Origin: Idiomarina piscisalsi
Lineage (GTDB): Bacteria; Pseudomonadota; Gammaproteobacteria; Enterobacterales; Alteromonadaceae
Length of the DNA stretch: 64,000 bases
Direction of reading: 5' to 3'
Assembly: GCF_003987095.1 (NCBI RefSeq)
Contig: NZ_PIQA01000004.1
Location: 124,001-188,000, forward strand
Below are positions 1 through 8,948 of the stretch, in pieces (positions within the stretch are counted from its first letter, which is position 1; each line of letters begins with the position of its first letter). Under the pieces are notes generated by a model, which worked only from the letters and a program-made list of their open reading frames with translations, made no database searches and was not told the origin of the DNA. The position numbers and the translations under genes were made by a program.

Positions 1-1245
<1,245 letters not shown>

Positions 1246-1254
1246 GGAGGAAGC

Positions 1255-1929
1255 ATGTCGAAAGTTCTATTGATTACCGGTGCCTCAAGCGGCATCGGCG
1301 AAGCTACGGCGCGTAAAGCGGCACAGGAAGGCCTGAAGCTGATATTAACCGCTCGCCGAAAAGACAAGTTGGATGCGCTGGTTGAAGAGTTTGGCTCTGA
1401 CAACGCTGTTGGTATTGCCGCTGATGCGGGTAACTATGATGAACTTGAGCAGGCTGTTAAACAAGGCGTCGATAAGTTTGGTCAACTAGATGCGGTGTTC
1501 GCCAATGCAGGAACCGGTGTTTCAACGCCGGGAACGGAAGAGGGTGACCCGGACGAGTGGAAGCAGATGATTGATGTGAACATTAATGGGCTTCTTTATA
1601 CCGCAAAACTGACCTTACCGTACCTGCGTAAAACCACCGGCCATTTCTTAATGACAGGATCAGCTGCCGGACGTATTACGCTAAAAGGTTCGGTGTATGG
1701 CGCCACTAAATGGTTTGTGCATGGCTTTGCACAAAATCTGGCAGAAGAAATGAAAGAATGGAATGGCCGTTGCACGACGATAGCACCAGGTATGGTCAAT
1801 ACGCCGTTCTTTGACGAGCCTAAGCCGGACAAGCTGGACCCGGATGACGTTGCAGACGCTGTGTTGTACGCAATAAACGCAAACCCGCGTAACTGTGTGC
1901 GTGAAGTGTTCTTAATGCCGGCATATTAA
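1255..1929 (+). CDS. short-chain dehydrogenase/reductase (YdfG-like)
   Basis: A 224-residue classical SDR oxidoreductase with the N-terminal Rossmann motif TGASSGIG (about residues 8-15). Arg residues follow the second strand (TARRKDK), as in NADP-preferring members. It also has the NAG motif near residue 85 (FANAGTG) and the catalytic YGATK motif near 149-153, preceded by the active-site Ser in TGSAAG. The start is supported by AAGGAGG 5 bases upstream. The closest general resemblance is to the YdfG/serine dehydrogenase-like group, but the substrate cannot be read from sequence. It lies directly behind katG. Confidence 0.88.
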   Translation: MSKVLLITGASSGIGEATARKAAQEGLKLILTARRKDKLDALVEEFGSDNAVGIAADAGNYDELEQAVKQGVDKFGQLDAVFANAGTGVSTPGTEEGDPDEWKQMIDVNINGLLYTAKLTLPYLRKTTGHFLMTGSAAGRITLKGSVYGATKWFVHGFAQNLAEEMKEWNGRCTTIAPGMVNTPFFDEPKPDKLDPDDVADAVLYAINANPRNCVREVFLMPAY

Positions 1930-1952
1930 CGGGCAAATCTTAACGCCTTGTT

Positions 1953-1981
1953 TTGACATACTTTCTCCGCCCCCTCATAAT
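1953..1981 (+). promoter_or_regulatory. sigma70-type promoter for the flippase-glycosyltransferase pair
   Basis: TTGACA (1953-1958), a 17-base spacer and CATAAT (1976-1981) form a near-consensus sigma70 promoter, placing a start near 1988, about 27 bases before the ATG at 2015. It drives the gene at 2015 and, through a 4-base overlap, the gene at 3076. Confidence 0.65.
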
Positions 1982-2007
1982 CTCAGGCAGATACGAAGGG
2001 GCGGAGA
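1964..2007 (+). repeat. perfect 10-bp inverted repeat across promoter and ribosome binding site
   Basis: TCTCCGCCCC (1964-1973) is repeated as its exact reverse complement GGGGCGGAGA (1998-2007), 24 bases apart. The left arm lies in the promoter spacer. The right arm contains the GGAG that serves the ATG at 2015. It could be a protein operator straddling the -10 box. In transcripts reading through from upstream it could be an RNA hairpin that hides the ribosome binding site. Confidence 0.6.
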
Positions 2008-2014
2008 ATCACTC

Positions 2015-3079
2015 ATGACAACCGAAAGTAAGGATACGCAAAAGCCCCAAACGTCAGGGAAACGACTGCTTTTGTTTGCGTTGCTGTTCATTGGACTTAC
2101 AGCCGCTGGTTTCTACGCCATTTATAATAACTTTTCTAACCGTGAGCTTACCTTCGACTTCCGGCTGTTTGCCCCTGAAGTTATCAGCCTGACCATTCTA
2201 CTGCTAATTGTTTACTTCGCTGCCGACGGATTGCGACTTTATTACACCTTAAGAGCGCTGGGCTACCGAATACCCAAAAGCGCAATGACCAAGCTGGTGT
2301 TCATTAATATATTTTTCTCGAATATTACTCCTATGGCTACCGGTGGCGGCTTCGCGCAGGTTTGGTTTTTGCACAGGCACGGGGTGCCTATTGGCAGGGC
2401 GACCGCCGCAACCACCATACGAACGGTGCTGGCCATTTTCTTTATTTTTTCGCTAACGCCGGTGTTTTTGCTGACTTTAACCCCCTTGCAAAACGAAGCC
2501 TTTATCAGCGACATAGGTGGCGCACTGGCTGTTTTCATTGTGTTGTACTTGGCTTTTTTCGCTATTGTTTTGCTAAGAGCACATTGGCTCATTGGACCGT
2601 TAAGCAAGTTATTTCACGGCTTGCACAAGTTGCGTTTGATAAGCGAGTCACGGCATCAGCGCTGGCAATACAAAGCTCGTCGGGAAATGCTTCGTTTTAG
2701 TCGAAGCTTTGCGGAGTATTGCCGTGGTTCAAAGTCAGCTATTGCGTTGTCGGTATTTTTCACCGCCGTGTTTCTCATTAGTTTATTCAGTTTTCCTGCG
2801 CTCTTAATGTGGGGGCTGGGCTACGATATAAATTACTTAGTGAGCCTTGGCTTACTGGTGGTGACTACTTTCATTATGTATTTCGCCCCGACCCCTGGGG
2901 CATCAGGCATATCAGAAGGTGTGTTCGGCAGCTTCTTTAATGAAATTTTGGCGAATAATCATTTATTATTAGTTACGTTTAGCTGGCGCTTTTTGACGAT
3001 TTATCTGGGAATGATCGTCGGTTTAATGGTATTGCAAAGGTATCTCGTTAAATCTGCTCATAAACAGGATGTATCATGA
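2015..3079 (+). CDS. UPF0104/YbhN-like flippase-type membrane protein
   Basis: A 354-residue polytopic inner-membrane protein of the lysylphosphatidylglycerol synthase transmembrane-domain family (UPF0104), the flippase-like half of MprF without the synthase half. Hydrophobic segments run along the whole length, starting at residues ~18-38 and ~57-80. The family signature NITPMATGGGFAQVWFL lies near residues 103-119 and a second PTPGASGISEGVFG block near 293-306. GGAG 8 bases before the ATG supports the start. The stop overlaps the start of the downstream glycosyltransferase fusion, so the two are translationally coupled. By inference this protein moves or helps make a lipid-linked product of that glycosyltransferase. 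The substrate is unknown. Confidence 0.85.
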   Translation: MTTESKDTQKPQTSGKRLLLFALLFIGLTAAGFYAIYNNFSNRELTFDFRLFAPEVISLTILLLIVYFAADGLRLYYTLRALGYRIPKSAMTKLVFINIFFSNITPMATGGGFAQVWFLHRHGVPIGRATAATTIRTVLAIFFIFSLTPVFLLTLTPLQNEAFISDIGGALAVFIVLYLAFFAIVLLRAHWLIGPLSKLFHGLHKLRLISESRHQRWQYKARREMLRFSRSFAEYCRGSKSAIALSVFFTAVFLISLFSFPALLMWGLGYDINYLVSLGLLVVTTFIMYFAPTPGASGISEGVFGSFFNEILANNHLLLVTFSWRFLTIYLGMIVGLMVLQRYLVKSAHKQDVS

Positions 3080-5298
3080 CAAAAACCAAGCTTTTAAAAA
3101 TCCTGTTTTATTTAAATATCGCCATTATTGTTGGTCTTATTGGCTATAAGGTTTATTTAAACTTGGTTACCTCAGAGTTTAAAGCGGAACACACCGATCA
3201 ACTGGCTGCCATTAGTGCTCGTCTGGAAGGTCAGGACAGTTATAGCTTTGCCGTTGTCGGCAACATTAATAACTCGGTAGGAATATTCGAGCGCCGCATT
3301 ATTCCTATGCTTAACAAAGATAATGTCGACTTTGTTATTTCAGCGGGTAATGCCGTGAGCGGTGGGGGGGAAGATAAATATCGAGCGTTACGAGGCACCT
3401 TATCGCACCTGGAAAAAACCTATTTACTGACGTTTGGCGCCAATGAATATGAGGAATTTGGCAGCTTCCGTTTTTATGACCATTACGGCCCGCATTTTTT
3501 CAGTTTTACAGCCGGGAACAGTCGCTTAATATTCCTCGACAGCACCGGTAAAACCCCGTGGCAGTGGCAGCTGCGTTGGTTGACCGACATTTTAAAAGCC
3601 GATAACTCCAAGCATCGGTTTGTGTTTATTGGACATCCTCCTATGGAGCCCGCAGAAGAGTTTATTCTTGCGGAAGAGGATGACTATTTACAGCCCATCG
3701 AATTTCGTCACGCACTACAGCAGACACTCAGCAACCATGGTGTCGACAGGGTGTTTTCGTCAAACATATCCATTTATTCCGAGCGAGAACATAACGGCAT
3801 CCCCTATATCACGACCGGTGGTGCTGGCGGGTTGGTATTGAATCAGGACGAGAGTTTTTATCACTACGTCAAAGTGACCGTGAACGCCGATGGTTCGGTC
3901 GACCACTCAGTTCAAGAACTGGAGATTGGCCAGCATCCGATACTAAAACAACTAGAGAGCTTTTGGTTTTTCATCCACTCGTTGTTTTACGTGGGCTATT
4001 TAAACTTCATTTTATTAGTGGCGGTGTTTCTGGTTATCAGCACCAAGCTCTATAACGCGGTTTTTATAGGAAAGGATTACTATCCGGACTACGACATTGA
4101 TGCCGACCCATGGTTAAACCGCCACCTGAAAGTAGCCATGTTCACCAACAACTACCTGCCGTTTATTGGTGGTGTACCTATTTCCATAGAACGTTTGCGC
4201 TGTGGGCTGGAGAAGCTTAAAGACACCGTGCTCATTGTGGCACCGCGCTACAAGAAAACACGAAAAAAAGAAAAGAATGTAATACGCATGCCGTCCATTT
4301 TCTCGTTTGGTGAAAAAAGTGAATTTCGCTTCGCCAATATCTTTTCGTCTGCGGTTCGTAAGAAGGTAAAAGCTTTTAAGCCGGATATTATTCATGTGCA
4401 CCACCCGTTTTGGATAGGTTCACTGGGTGTTTACATGGCTCGTCGGCTGAAAGTACCAGCTGTTTATACCTACCACACGCGGCTTGAGCATTACGCGCAC
4501 TTTGTGTTTTTACCGGGGTCTCTGTTTCGTAATATTATTGCGCACTTTCTAGTGCGTCGATTTGCGAACAAGTGTGATGCTGTCATTGTGCCAACCGACT
4601 CAACCGAAGAGTATCTGCGCATGATAGGGGTGACAGCGCCAACTTATGTGCAGCCGACAGGCATTGAATACGACCGCTTTCAGCACGTGGAACCAGCGCA
4701 AGTTGAGAAGCTTAAAAAGCGGCTGAAAATAAAAGATGAAACCGTTTTTGTGAGCGTGTCGCGACTCTCTAACGAGAAAAACATCGACTTTATGATAGAC
4801 GCGCTGGCAGAGCTCAAGAAGAACACCGACAAGGCGTTCCGGCTATTAATTGTGGGTGATGGACACCAGAAGCAGCGATTACAAGCGAAAATAGACGAGC
4901 TCGGTTTAACGGAAACCATTCAGCTGGTGGGCTCGGTAGCGCCTGAAAATATGGCCAACTGGTATCAGCTAGGAGACGCCTTTTTGTTCGCGTCTCAGTC
5001 GGAAACGCAGGGCATGGTTATTTTGGAAGCTATGGCTACGGGCTTACCGGTTGTTGCGGTTCGTTCTAGTGGTATTGATGATGTTGTGGAAGACGGATTT
5101 AACGGTTATAAAACGCCCGCTAAGCAAGCGGTTTGGTTGGAAAGAGTAGAGCGTATTCTTAACGATGAGAGCTTGCGTAAGGAGCTTTCCGACAACGCTG
5201 AAAGTTTTGCCAAAGCTTATTCAGTAGAGCGTTTCAGCCAGGATGTTCGCCATATTTATGCCGAAACCCTGGCTCGTTATCATGAAGCAAAGAATTAA
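3076..5298 (+). CDS. membrane-anchored fusion: degenerate metallophosphoesterase + GT4 glycosyltransferase
   Basis: A 740-residue two-domain protein. Residues ~8-31 are a membrane anchor. Residues ~55-285 match the calcineurin-like phosphoesterase fold (ending in a family-typical YITTGGAGG), followed by a second membrane span at ~303-323. Residues ~350-740 are a GT4 glycosyltransferase (LKVAMFTNNYLPFIGGV start, HVHHPFW, VSRLSNEKN, GDGHQKQRL, and the nucleotide-sugar E-x7-E in SETQGMVILEAMATGLPVVA). The predicted layout is a periplasmic phosphoesterase-like domain and a cytoplasmic transferase. Nearly all metal ligands of the first domain are changed: VGNIN (61-65) for GD-x-H, AGN (90-92) for GD, GANE (121-124) for GNHD/E, and SNIS for the GH-x-H motif. 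It is therefore probably a non-catalytic binding domain. It overlaps the upstream flippase-like gene by ATGA. The GT4 domain resembles glycolipid glucosyl/mannosyltransferases, but the acceptor is unknown. Confidence 0.85.
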   Translation: MTKTKLLKILFYLNIAIIVGLIGYKVYLNLVTSEFKAEHTDQLAAISARLEGQDSYSFAVVGNINNSVGIFERRIIPMLNKDNVDFVISAGNAVSGGGEDKYRALRGTLSHLEKTYLLTFGANEYEEFGSFRFYDHYGPHFFSFTAGNSRLIFLDSTGKTPWQWQLRWLTDILKADNSKHRFVFIGHPPMEPAEEFILAEEDDYLQPIEFRHALQQTLSNHGVDRVFSSNISIYSEREHNGIPYITTGGAGGLVLNQDESFYHYVKVTVNADGSVDHSVQELEIGQHPILKQLESFWFFIHSLFYVGYLNFILLVAVFLVISTKLYNAVFIGKDYYPDYDIDADPWLNRHLKVAMFTNNYLPFIGGVPISIERLRCGLEKLKDTVLIVAPRYKKTRKKEKNVIRMPSIFSFGEKSEFRFANIFSSAVRKKVKAFKPDIIHVHHPFWIGSLGVYMARRLKVPAVYTYHTRLEHYAHFVFLPGSLFRNIIAHFLVRRFANKCDAVIVPTDSTEEYLRMIGVTAPTYVQPTGIEYDRFQHVEPAQVEKLKKRLKIKDETVFVSVSRLSNEKNIDFMIDALAELKKNTDKAFRLLIVGDGHQKQRLQAKIDELGLTETIQLVGSVAPENMANWYQLGDAFLFASQSETQGMVILEAMATGLPVVAVRSSGIDDVVEDGFNGYKTPAKQAVWLERVERILNDESLRKELSDNAESFAKAYSVERFSQDVRHIYAETLARYHEAKN

Positions 5299-5750
5299 AG
5301 AATATGATTCCCGAAAACTAACAGCTCACAGACTATTACCGCTGACGTTAGTATTAAGCGAATGCGGTAATAACCCATGTAAGAGGTCATGGCTGAGCTT
5401 CTCGCCAGCTTCTGCTCGAAGAAAAGCAAGGTCGCAAATCCGGCCATTTGAAGACCTAGTGACCAAGCAGATGAGTCCAGTAATAGGGTTAGCCAGGCAA
5501 GTATGGCAAAAGCATTGCTTAGAACCAGTAGCGCATTAGTGGGTTCGCTCTCTGCTCTGTGCAGCGCTCGGCCCCACAGCACACCACCGAGAAACGTCAG
5601 AATAATCGCACCGTAGGTAATGAGCAACTTAAGAGGCTGAATGCCAAACAAAGACTCAACCTGCATAAGCTCAGCCAGCGAGCTAACGATAAAAGGAATG
5701 AGCCCGAGAAACCCGAGAGTGTATATCAGTTTGTTTTTGGCTGTGTTCAT
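5295..5750 (-). CDS. DUF3429 family membrane protein
   Basis: A 151-residue small polytopic membrane protein. It has about five hydrophobic segments, including ones at residues ~8-24, ~40-60, ~73-91 and ~95-110. The family-typical GAIILTFLGGVLWGRAL lies in the second segment and YYRIRLILTSAVI near the C-terminus. The function of DUF3429 proteins is unknown. The gene converges on the glycosyltransferase fusion, with stop codons overlapping by four bases, so there is no room for a terminator between them. Confidence 0.8.
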   Translation of the reverse strand: MNTAKNKLIYTLGFLGLIPFIVSSLAELMQVESLFGIQPLKLLITYGAIILTFLGGVLWGRALHRAESEPTNALLVLSNAFAILAWLTLLLDSSAWSLGLQMAGFATLLFFEQKLARSSAMTSYMGYYRIRLILTSAVIVCELLVFGNHIL

Positions 5751-5811
5751 AGTGAGCTCGTCTTTTTTAGTGTTTTATTTAAGTGTAGAGCAAAGAAAAA
5801 TAACGACCACT

Positions 5812-6339
5812 CTATAACAGAATGACTTTAGGTCGTTGAAATTTATCCTTATTAGAGTCTACGTAGGTGCAGACTAAAAAGTTGCTTATCGTTGTGTAAT
5901 GCAGGTTATCGGTAGGCTCGAACGGTTGCGCTAAGACTTCTAATAACGGCTGCCCCGACGCCTTTGCGTAGGCCTCCGCAAGCGTCCAACGGTAAAAGAA
6001 GGCTTCTTTTGTTGTCACCCCATGCAAAAAAGCGTTTGAGTAGTGCTCTCTTATTCGTAAATAATCTTTATCAGACTCTAGATTCTCAACATCAACCCCT
6101 ATGGGGTACTCGGCGGAGTATGCGGCAACGACAAAATTGTTTTTATGGCTAATAGAGCAATAAACATTAGTGCCTGAAATGGACAGCTGAGGGGCGCCAT
6201 TGTCGCCCTTTTGAAGAGAAATATCAGTTACGGTCACGCCGGTTTCTTGTGCAACTAACTGTTTTAACAGTCTTCCTGCTTCTAAGGACGTTTTTTTGCG
6301 GCTTAACCCATAAGGGAGTAGCCTATATCCGATAACCAT
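5812..6339 (-). CDS. 4'-phosphopantetheinyl transferase (aryl polyene cluster)
   Basis: A 175-residue Sfp/AcpT-superfamily enzyme that would transfer phosphopantetheine from CoA to the serine of carrier proteins, here probably the two ACPs encoded at 7865 and 8134. Visible motifs are SISH (62-65), the metal-binding GVDVE (81-85), and WTLAEAYAKASG (118-129). The last corresponds to the W-x-x-KEA-x-x-K motif with Glu122 and Lys126 kept and the first Lys replaced by Ala. It is shorter than two-lobed Sfp (~224 aa). It is transcribed divergently from the APE operon across an 80-base gap, a common position for the dedicated transferase of such clusters. Confidence 0.85.
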   Translation of the reverse strand: MVIGYRLLPYGLSRKKTSLEAGRLLKQLVAQETGVTVTDISLQKGDNGAPQLSISGTNVYCSISHKNNFVVAAYSAEYPIGVDVENLESDKDYLRIREHYSNAFLHGVTTKEAFFYRWTLAEAYAKASGQPLLEVLAQPFEPTDNLHYTTISNFLVCTYVDSNKDKFQRPKVILL

Positions 6340-6355
6340 AGACGATGTTATATTT

Positions 6356-6384
6356 TTGAAAATCGACGCTAAATTCTGTACTAT
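6356..6384 (+). promoter_or_regulatory. candidate promoter of the aryl polyene operon
   Basis: TTGAAA (6356-6361), a 17-base spacer and TACTAT (6379-6384) lie in the 80-base divergent gap, 35 bases before the ATG at 6420. No other well-placed promoter is seen before the first gene of the long run of closely spaced plus-strand genes. Confidence 0.45.
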
Positions 6385-6419
6385 TCCGCATCTTTTTTGA
6401 GTACCTGAACAAATACATT

Positions 6420-7097
6420 ATGAGAGCTTCTCAAGCGAAAACTTTTGTCGCTGATAGTACCTTAGTTACCAGTGAATGTCGTGACCGTTTAAAGCGTGTC
6501 CCGGCGTCAATGCGACGTCGTTTGAGCTCCTATTCCAAATTAATTGTAACAGCCATAATAGAGCTTGCAGAAAGGGATGAAGGTATACATAACATTCCTG
6601 TCGTTTTGGCCACACGTCATGGCGACTTGCACCGTACCGAAAAGCTGTTAAGAACATTGGTTCAGGGTGAGGTGTTATCGCCGACTCAATTCGCGCTTTC
6701 TGTGAATAATGCTGCTTTGGGTCAGTATAGTATGGCTGTCGATAATCAGCAGGCAATGACAACGGTATCTGGCGGGGAAAAAACGTATCCGCTGGGTTGG
6801 CTGGAAGCAATTGCACAAGTATCGAATGAATTTGAAAGGGTGTTGTTGGTCGTGGCTGACGAAACACCGCCTGAAGTGTATAAAAAACAGCATAACTCGC
6901 CTATTCATGCGTTCGCTCAGGCGGTTTTACTCGATAGAGAAAACGGTCGCGAAGTGATTTTGGATCAGTCTCGTGAGTCTGCTGAATATTACGACGCTTA
7001 CGATGTTGCTGAAAAGCTTCAACATTGTCTGGAACAAGGCAAGCAACGCTTAGTAGTAAACTATGGCGCAAACAGCTGGAGTTGGCATGTTAGTTAG
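6420..7097 (+). CDS. apeC: beta-ketoacyl synthase-like chain length factor (ApeC type)
   Basis: A 225-residue protein of the ketosynthase N-terminal-like family (Ketoacyl-synt_2), found as the first biosynthetic gene of APE clusters. In characterised systems ApeC pairs with the ketosynthase ApeO as a heterodimeric KS-CLF that sets polyene chain length. It is only about half the length of a full ketosynthase and has no active-site cysteine; the equivalent area is the FALSVNNAALGQYSM stretch near residues 91-105. The function is inferred from family and position. The partner ketosynthase is encoded at 18860. The start ATG at 6420 lies about 30 bases after a candidate promoter start. Confidence 0.85.
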   Translation: MRASQAKTFVADSTLVTSECRDRLKRVPASMRRRLSSYSKLIVTAIIELAERDEGIHNIPVVLATRHGDLHRTEKLLRTLVQGEVLSPTQFALSVNNAALGQYSMAVDNQQAMTTVSGGEKTYPLGWLEAIAQVSNEFERVLLVVADETPPEVYKKQHNSPIHAFAQAVLLDRENGREVILDQSRESAEYYDAYDVAEKLQHCLEQGKQRLVVNYGANSWSWHVS

Positions 7098-7923
7098 GCT
7101 CTGGAAGTTTATTAACAGAACTTGGCGTCGTTTAGCGACGGGGTTGTGCTTTGCCATTTTTGGTATTGGCGGAGTCATTTTATCACTTACGGCGCTGCCG
7201 GCACTGAAGCTCATTTCAGCAGGCAACGAGGAATTGCGTCAGGCGCGGGCAAGACGTTTGGTGCAACTAACTTTTCGCTGGTTTATTGGTGTCATGAAGT
7301 GGACGGGGGTGTTCAACTTCGACTTCAAAGCGGTAGAGCAACTTAAACAGGTGAAAGGGCAGGTTATCATTGCGAATCACCCTTGCCTTATTGACGTAGT
7401 GGCACTTATTTCCTTTGTGCCCAACCCAGATTGTGTCGTTAAGTCACATTTATGGAAAAACCCTTTTATGAAGGGGGTGATAAAGTCGACCGGTTACTTA
7501 AGTAATGAAGACCCGGATGAGCTGGTGAAGGACTGTCAGGAGTCGCTCGAGCAAGGCTGTAACCTGATTATATTCCCTGAAGGCACACGCACAACGCCCG
7601 GTGAGATGATTCGGTTTCAGCGGGGGGCAGCGCATTTAGCGTTGCGCACAAAAGCGAAGGTGACAGCACTTTGGGTTAACTGCTCTCCAGTCACACTGAT
7701 TAAAAATGAAATGTGGTATCAGGCACCTAAAGAAAAGCCAACACTTTCCGTTCATTATTTAAAAGAAATTGATACCCAAGCGTATCGCGATGAAGAAAAA
7801 CTGAGTATTGCTGCACGCCACTTAACGCGTGACTTGCAGAATTTTTATGAAAAGGTGTTAGAAGATGACAGACAGTCTGAAAACAGAGATCAAGCAGTTG
7901 ATTATCGAGTCGCTGGATCTTGA
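7087..7923 (+). CDS. apeD: 1-acyl-glycerol-3-phosphate acyltransferase-like protein (ApeD type)
   Basis: A 278-residue PlsC-superfamily acyltransferase. It has an N-terminal hydrophobic segment (~20-45), the catalytic NHPCLID (NH-x4-D) motif at ~94-100 and the FPEGTR motif at ~164-169. In APE clusters this type of enzyme is thought to help attach the polyene or a fatty acid to the lipid anchor. ATG 7087 is chosen because GGAG sits 5 bases upstream; a start at 7063 would be read further into apeC. The 5' end still overlaps apeC by 11 bases and the 3' end overlaps the ACP gene by 59 bases, so translation is tightly coupled. The symbol is assigned from cluster order. Confidence 0.85.
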   Translation: MLVRLWKFINRTWRRLATGLCFAIFGIGGVILSLTALPALKLISAGNEELRQARARRLVQLTFRWFIGVMKWTGVFNFDFKAVEQLKQVKGQVIIANHPCLIDVVALISFVPNPDCVVKSHLWKNPFMKGVIKSTGYLSNEDPDELVKDCQESLEQGCNLIIFPEGTRTTPGEMIRFQRGAAHLALRTKAKVTALWVNCSPVTLIKNEMWYQAPKEKPTLSVHYLKEIDTQAYRDEEKLSIAARHLTRDLQNFYEKVLEDDRQSENRDQAVDYRVAGS

Positions 7924-8134
7924 AGATGTAGAAGTATCCGATATTAACGACTCAGCAGCGCTATTTGGCGACGATGACGACGGCTTAAACCTGGACTCTA
8001 TTGACGCATTAGAGTTGGGGTTAGCCATTAAGAAAAAGTTTGATGTAAAGCTGGATGCGAATTCGGCGGAGACAAAAAAGCACTTTTATAGCGTGGATAC
8101 CTTAGCTGACTTTGTTACGGCAAATCGCGGTTAA
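7865..8134 (+). CDS. apeE: acyl carrier protein (ApeE type)
   Basis: An 89-residue acidic carrier protein with the phosphopantetheine attachment motif LDSIDALE; the modified Ser is residue 45. It would carry growing aryl polyene intermediates. The sequence before the motif holds an unusual run of aspartates (GDDDDG). It is the first of two adjacent, clearly different ACPs, the normal arrangement in APE clusters. The ATG lies inside the end of apeD and the stop codon overlaps the next start (TAATG). Confidence 0.93.
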   Translation: MTDSLKTEIKQLIIESLDLEDVEVSDINDSAALFGDDDDGLNLDSIDALELGLAIKKKFDVKLDANSAETKKHFYSVDTLADFVTANRG

Positions 8135-8400
8135 TGAACGAGGGAAAGATGAAAACGAAAGACGAAGTATACGCTAGGCTCACCCAGATTCTTGAAGAGG
8201 ACTTCGAGATTGAGTCGGATGAAATCGCATTAGAAGCCAACTTATATGAAGATTTAGACTTGGACTCGATTGATGCGGTAGACCTGGTTGTTAAGCTACG
8301 CGAAATTACGGGTAAGAAAATTAGCCCCGACGCTTTCAAAGCCGTCCGCACAGTAGACGACGTTGTCAACGAAGTTTATAAGCTTGTTCACGGCGAATAA
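8134..8400 (+). CDS. apeF: acyl carrier protein (ApeF type)
   Basis: An 88-residue carrier protein with the attachment motif LDSIDAVD; Ser45 from this start. It is the second ACP of the aryl polyene system and differs clearly in sequence from the first. An alternative ATG at 8149 has GAGG five bases upstream and would give an 83-residue protein of more usual length. Either start leaves the domain intact. The 3' end overlaps the next gene by one base (TAATG). Confidence 0.93.
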   Translation: MNEGKMKTKDEVYARLTQILEEDFEIESDEIALEANLYEDLDLDSIDAVDLVVKLREITGKKISPDAFKAVRTVDDVVNEVYKLVHGE

Positions 8401-8948
8401 TGAAGCTCTTGCTGCGCACTTTAATCAGTATAGTGCTGATTGCCTACCCACTCTTAGTCTGGTGGTTAGCGCAGCAAGGATTAACTGACGGGCTGCTATT
8501 AATCCTGCTTGCCGTACTTGTGTCACAAGTGGCAATTCAAGGTATAAAAAACCCCAGGAGCTGGGTGTCAGCAGCCGTTCTTATTGTGGTCGCTATCACC
8601 TTCTTGTTTACGGACCAGCTTACCAGTGTATTGCTTTACCCTGTTTGGATGAACGCAGCAATGCTGATTGTCTTTTTGCTGTCTTTGCGGTTCAAGCCTG
8701 CCGTAATCACCCGCCTGGCTCGTTTAATGGAAGGGGAGTTATCGGAAAAAGCCGTTGCTTACACAGAAAAGGTGACTTGGGTCTGGGTGGGCTTTTTTAT
8801 GGTGAATGGTGCTATCTCTCTTTTTACTGTGCTCCATGGTGATATGGACATCTGGACTCTTTATAACGGATTTATCGCTTACGTGCTGATGGGCTTATTG
8901 TTTATTATTGAATGGAGTGTTCGTCGTGTTGTTAAAGACAAACACTAA
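8400..8948 (+). CDS. apeG: COG4648-type membrane protein of aryl polyene clusters (ApeG type)
   Basis: A 182-residue integral membrane protein with about five or six hydrophobic segments (near residues 5-20, 28-45, 55-70, 78-97, 120-140 and 150-170). It belongs to a family found almost only in APE-type clusters, always between the ACPs and the ligase. Its role is unknown; a part in export or in anchoring the synthase to the membrane is possible. It overlaps both neighbours, which indicates cotranslation. The symbol comes from cluster order and is less certain than for the enzymes. Confidence 0.75.
   Translation: MKLLLRTLISIVLIAYPLLVWWLAQQGLTDGLLLILLAVLVSQVAIQGIKNPRSWVSAAVLIVVAITFLFTDQLTSVLLYPVWMNAAMLIVFLLSLRFKPAVITRLARLMEGELSEKAVAYTEKVTWVWVGFFMVNGAISLFTVLHGDMDIWTLYNGFIAYVLMGLLFIIEWSVRRVVKDKH

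Noticed and set aside
5299-5750. Plus-strand genes overlapping the DUF3429 gene
   Set aside because: These frames are antisense shadows with low-complexity, non-conserved translations; the minus-strand frame has clear membrane-protein character.
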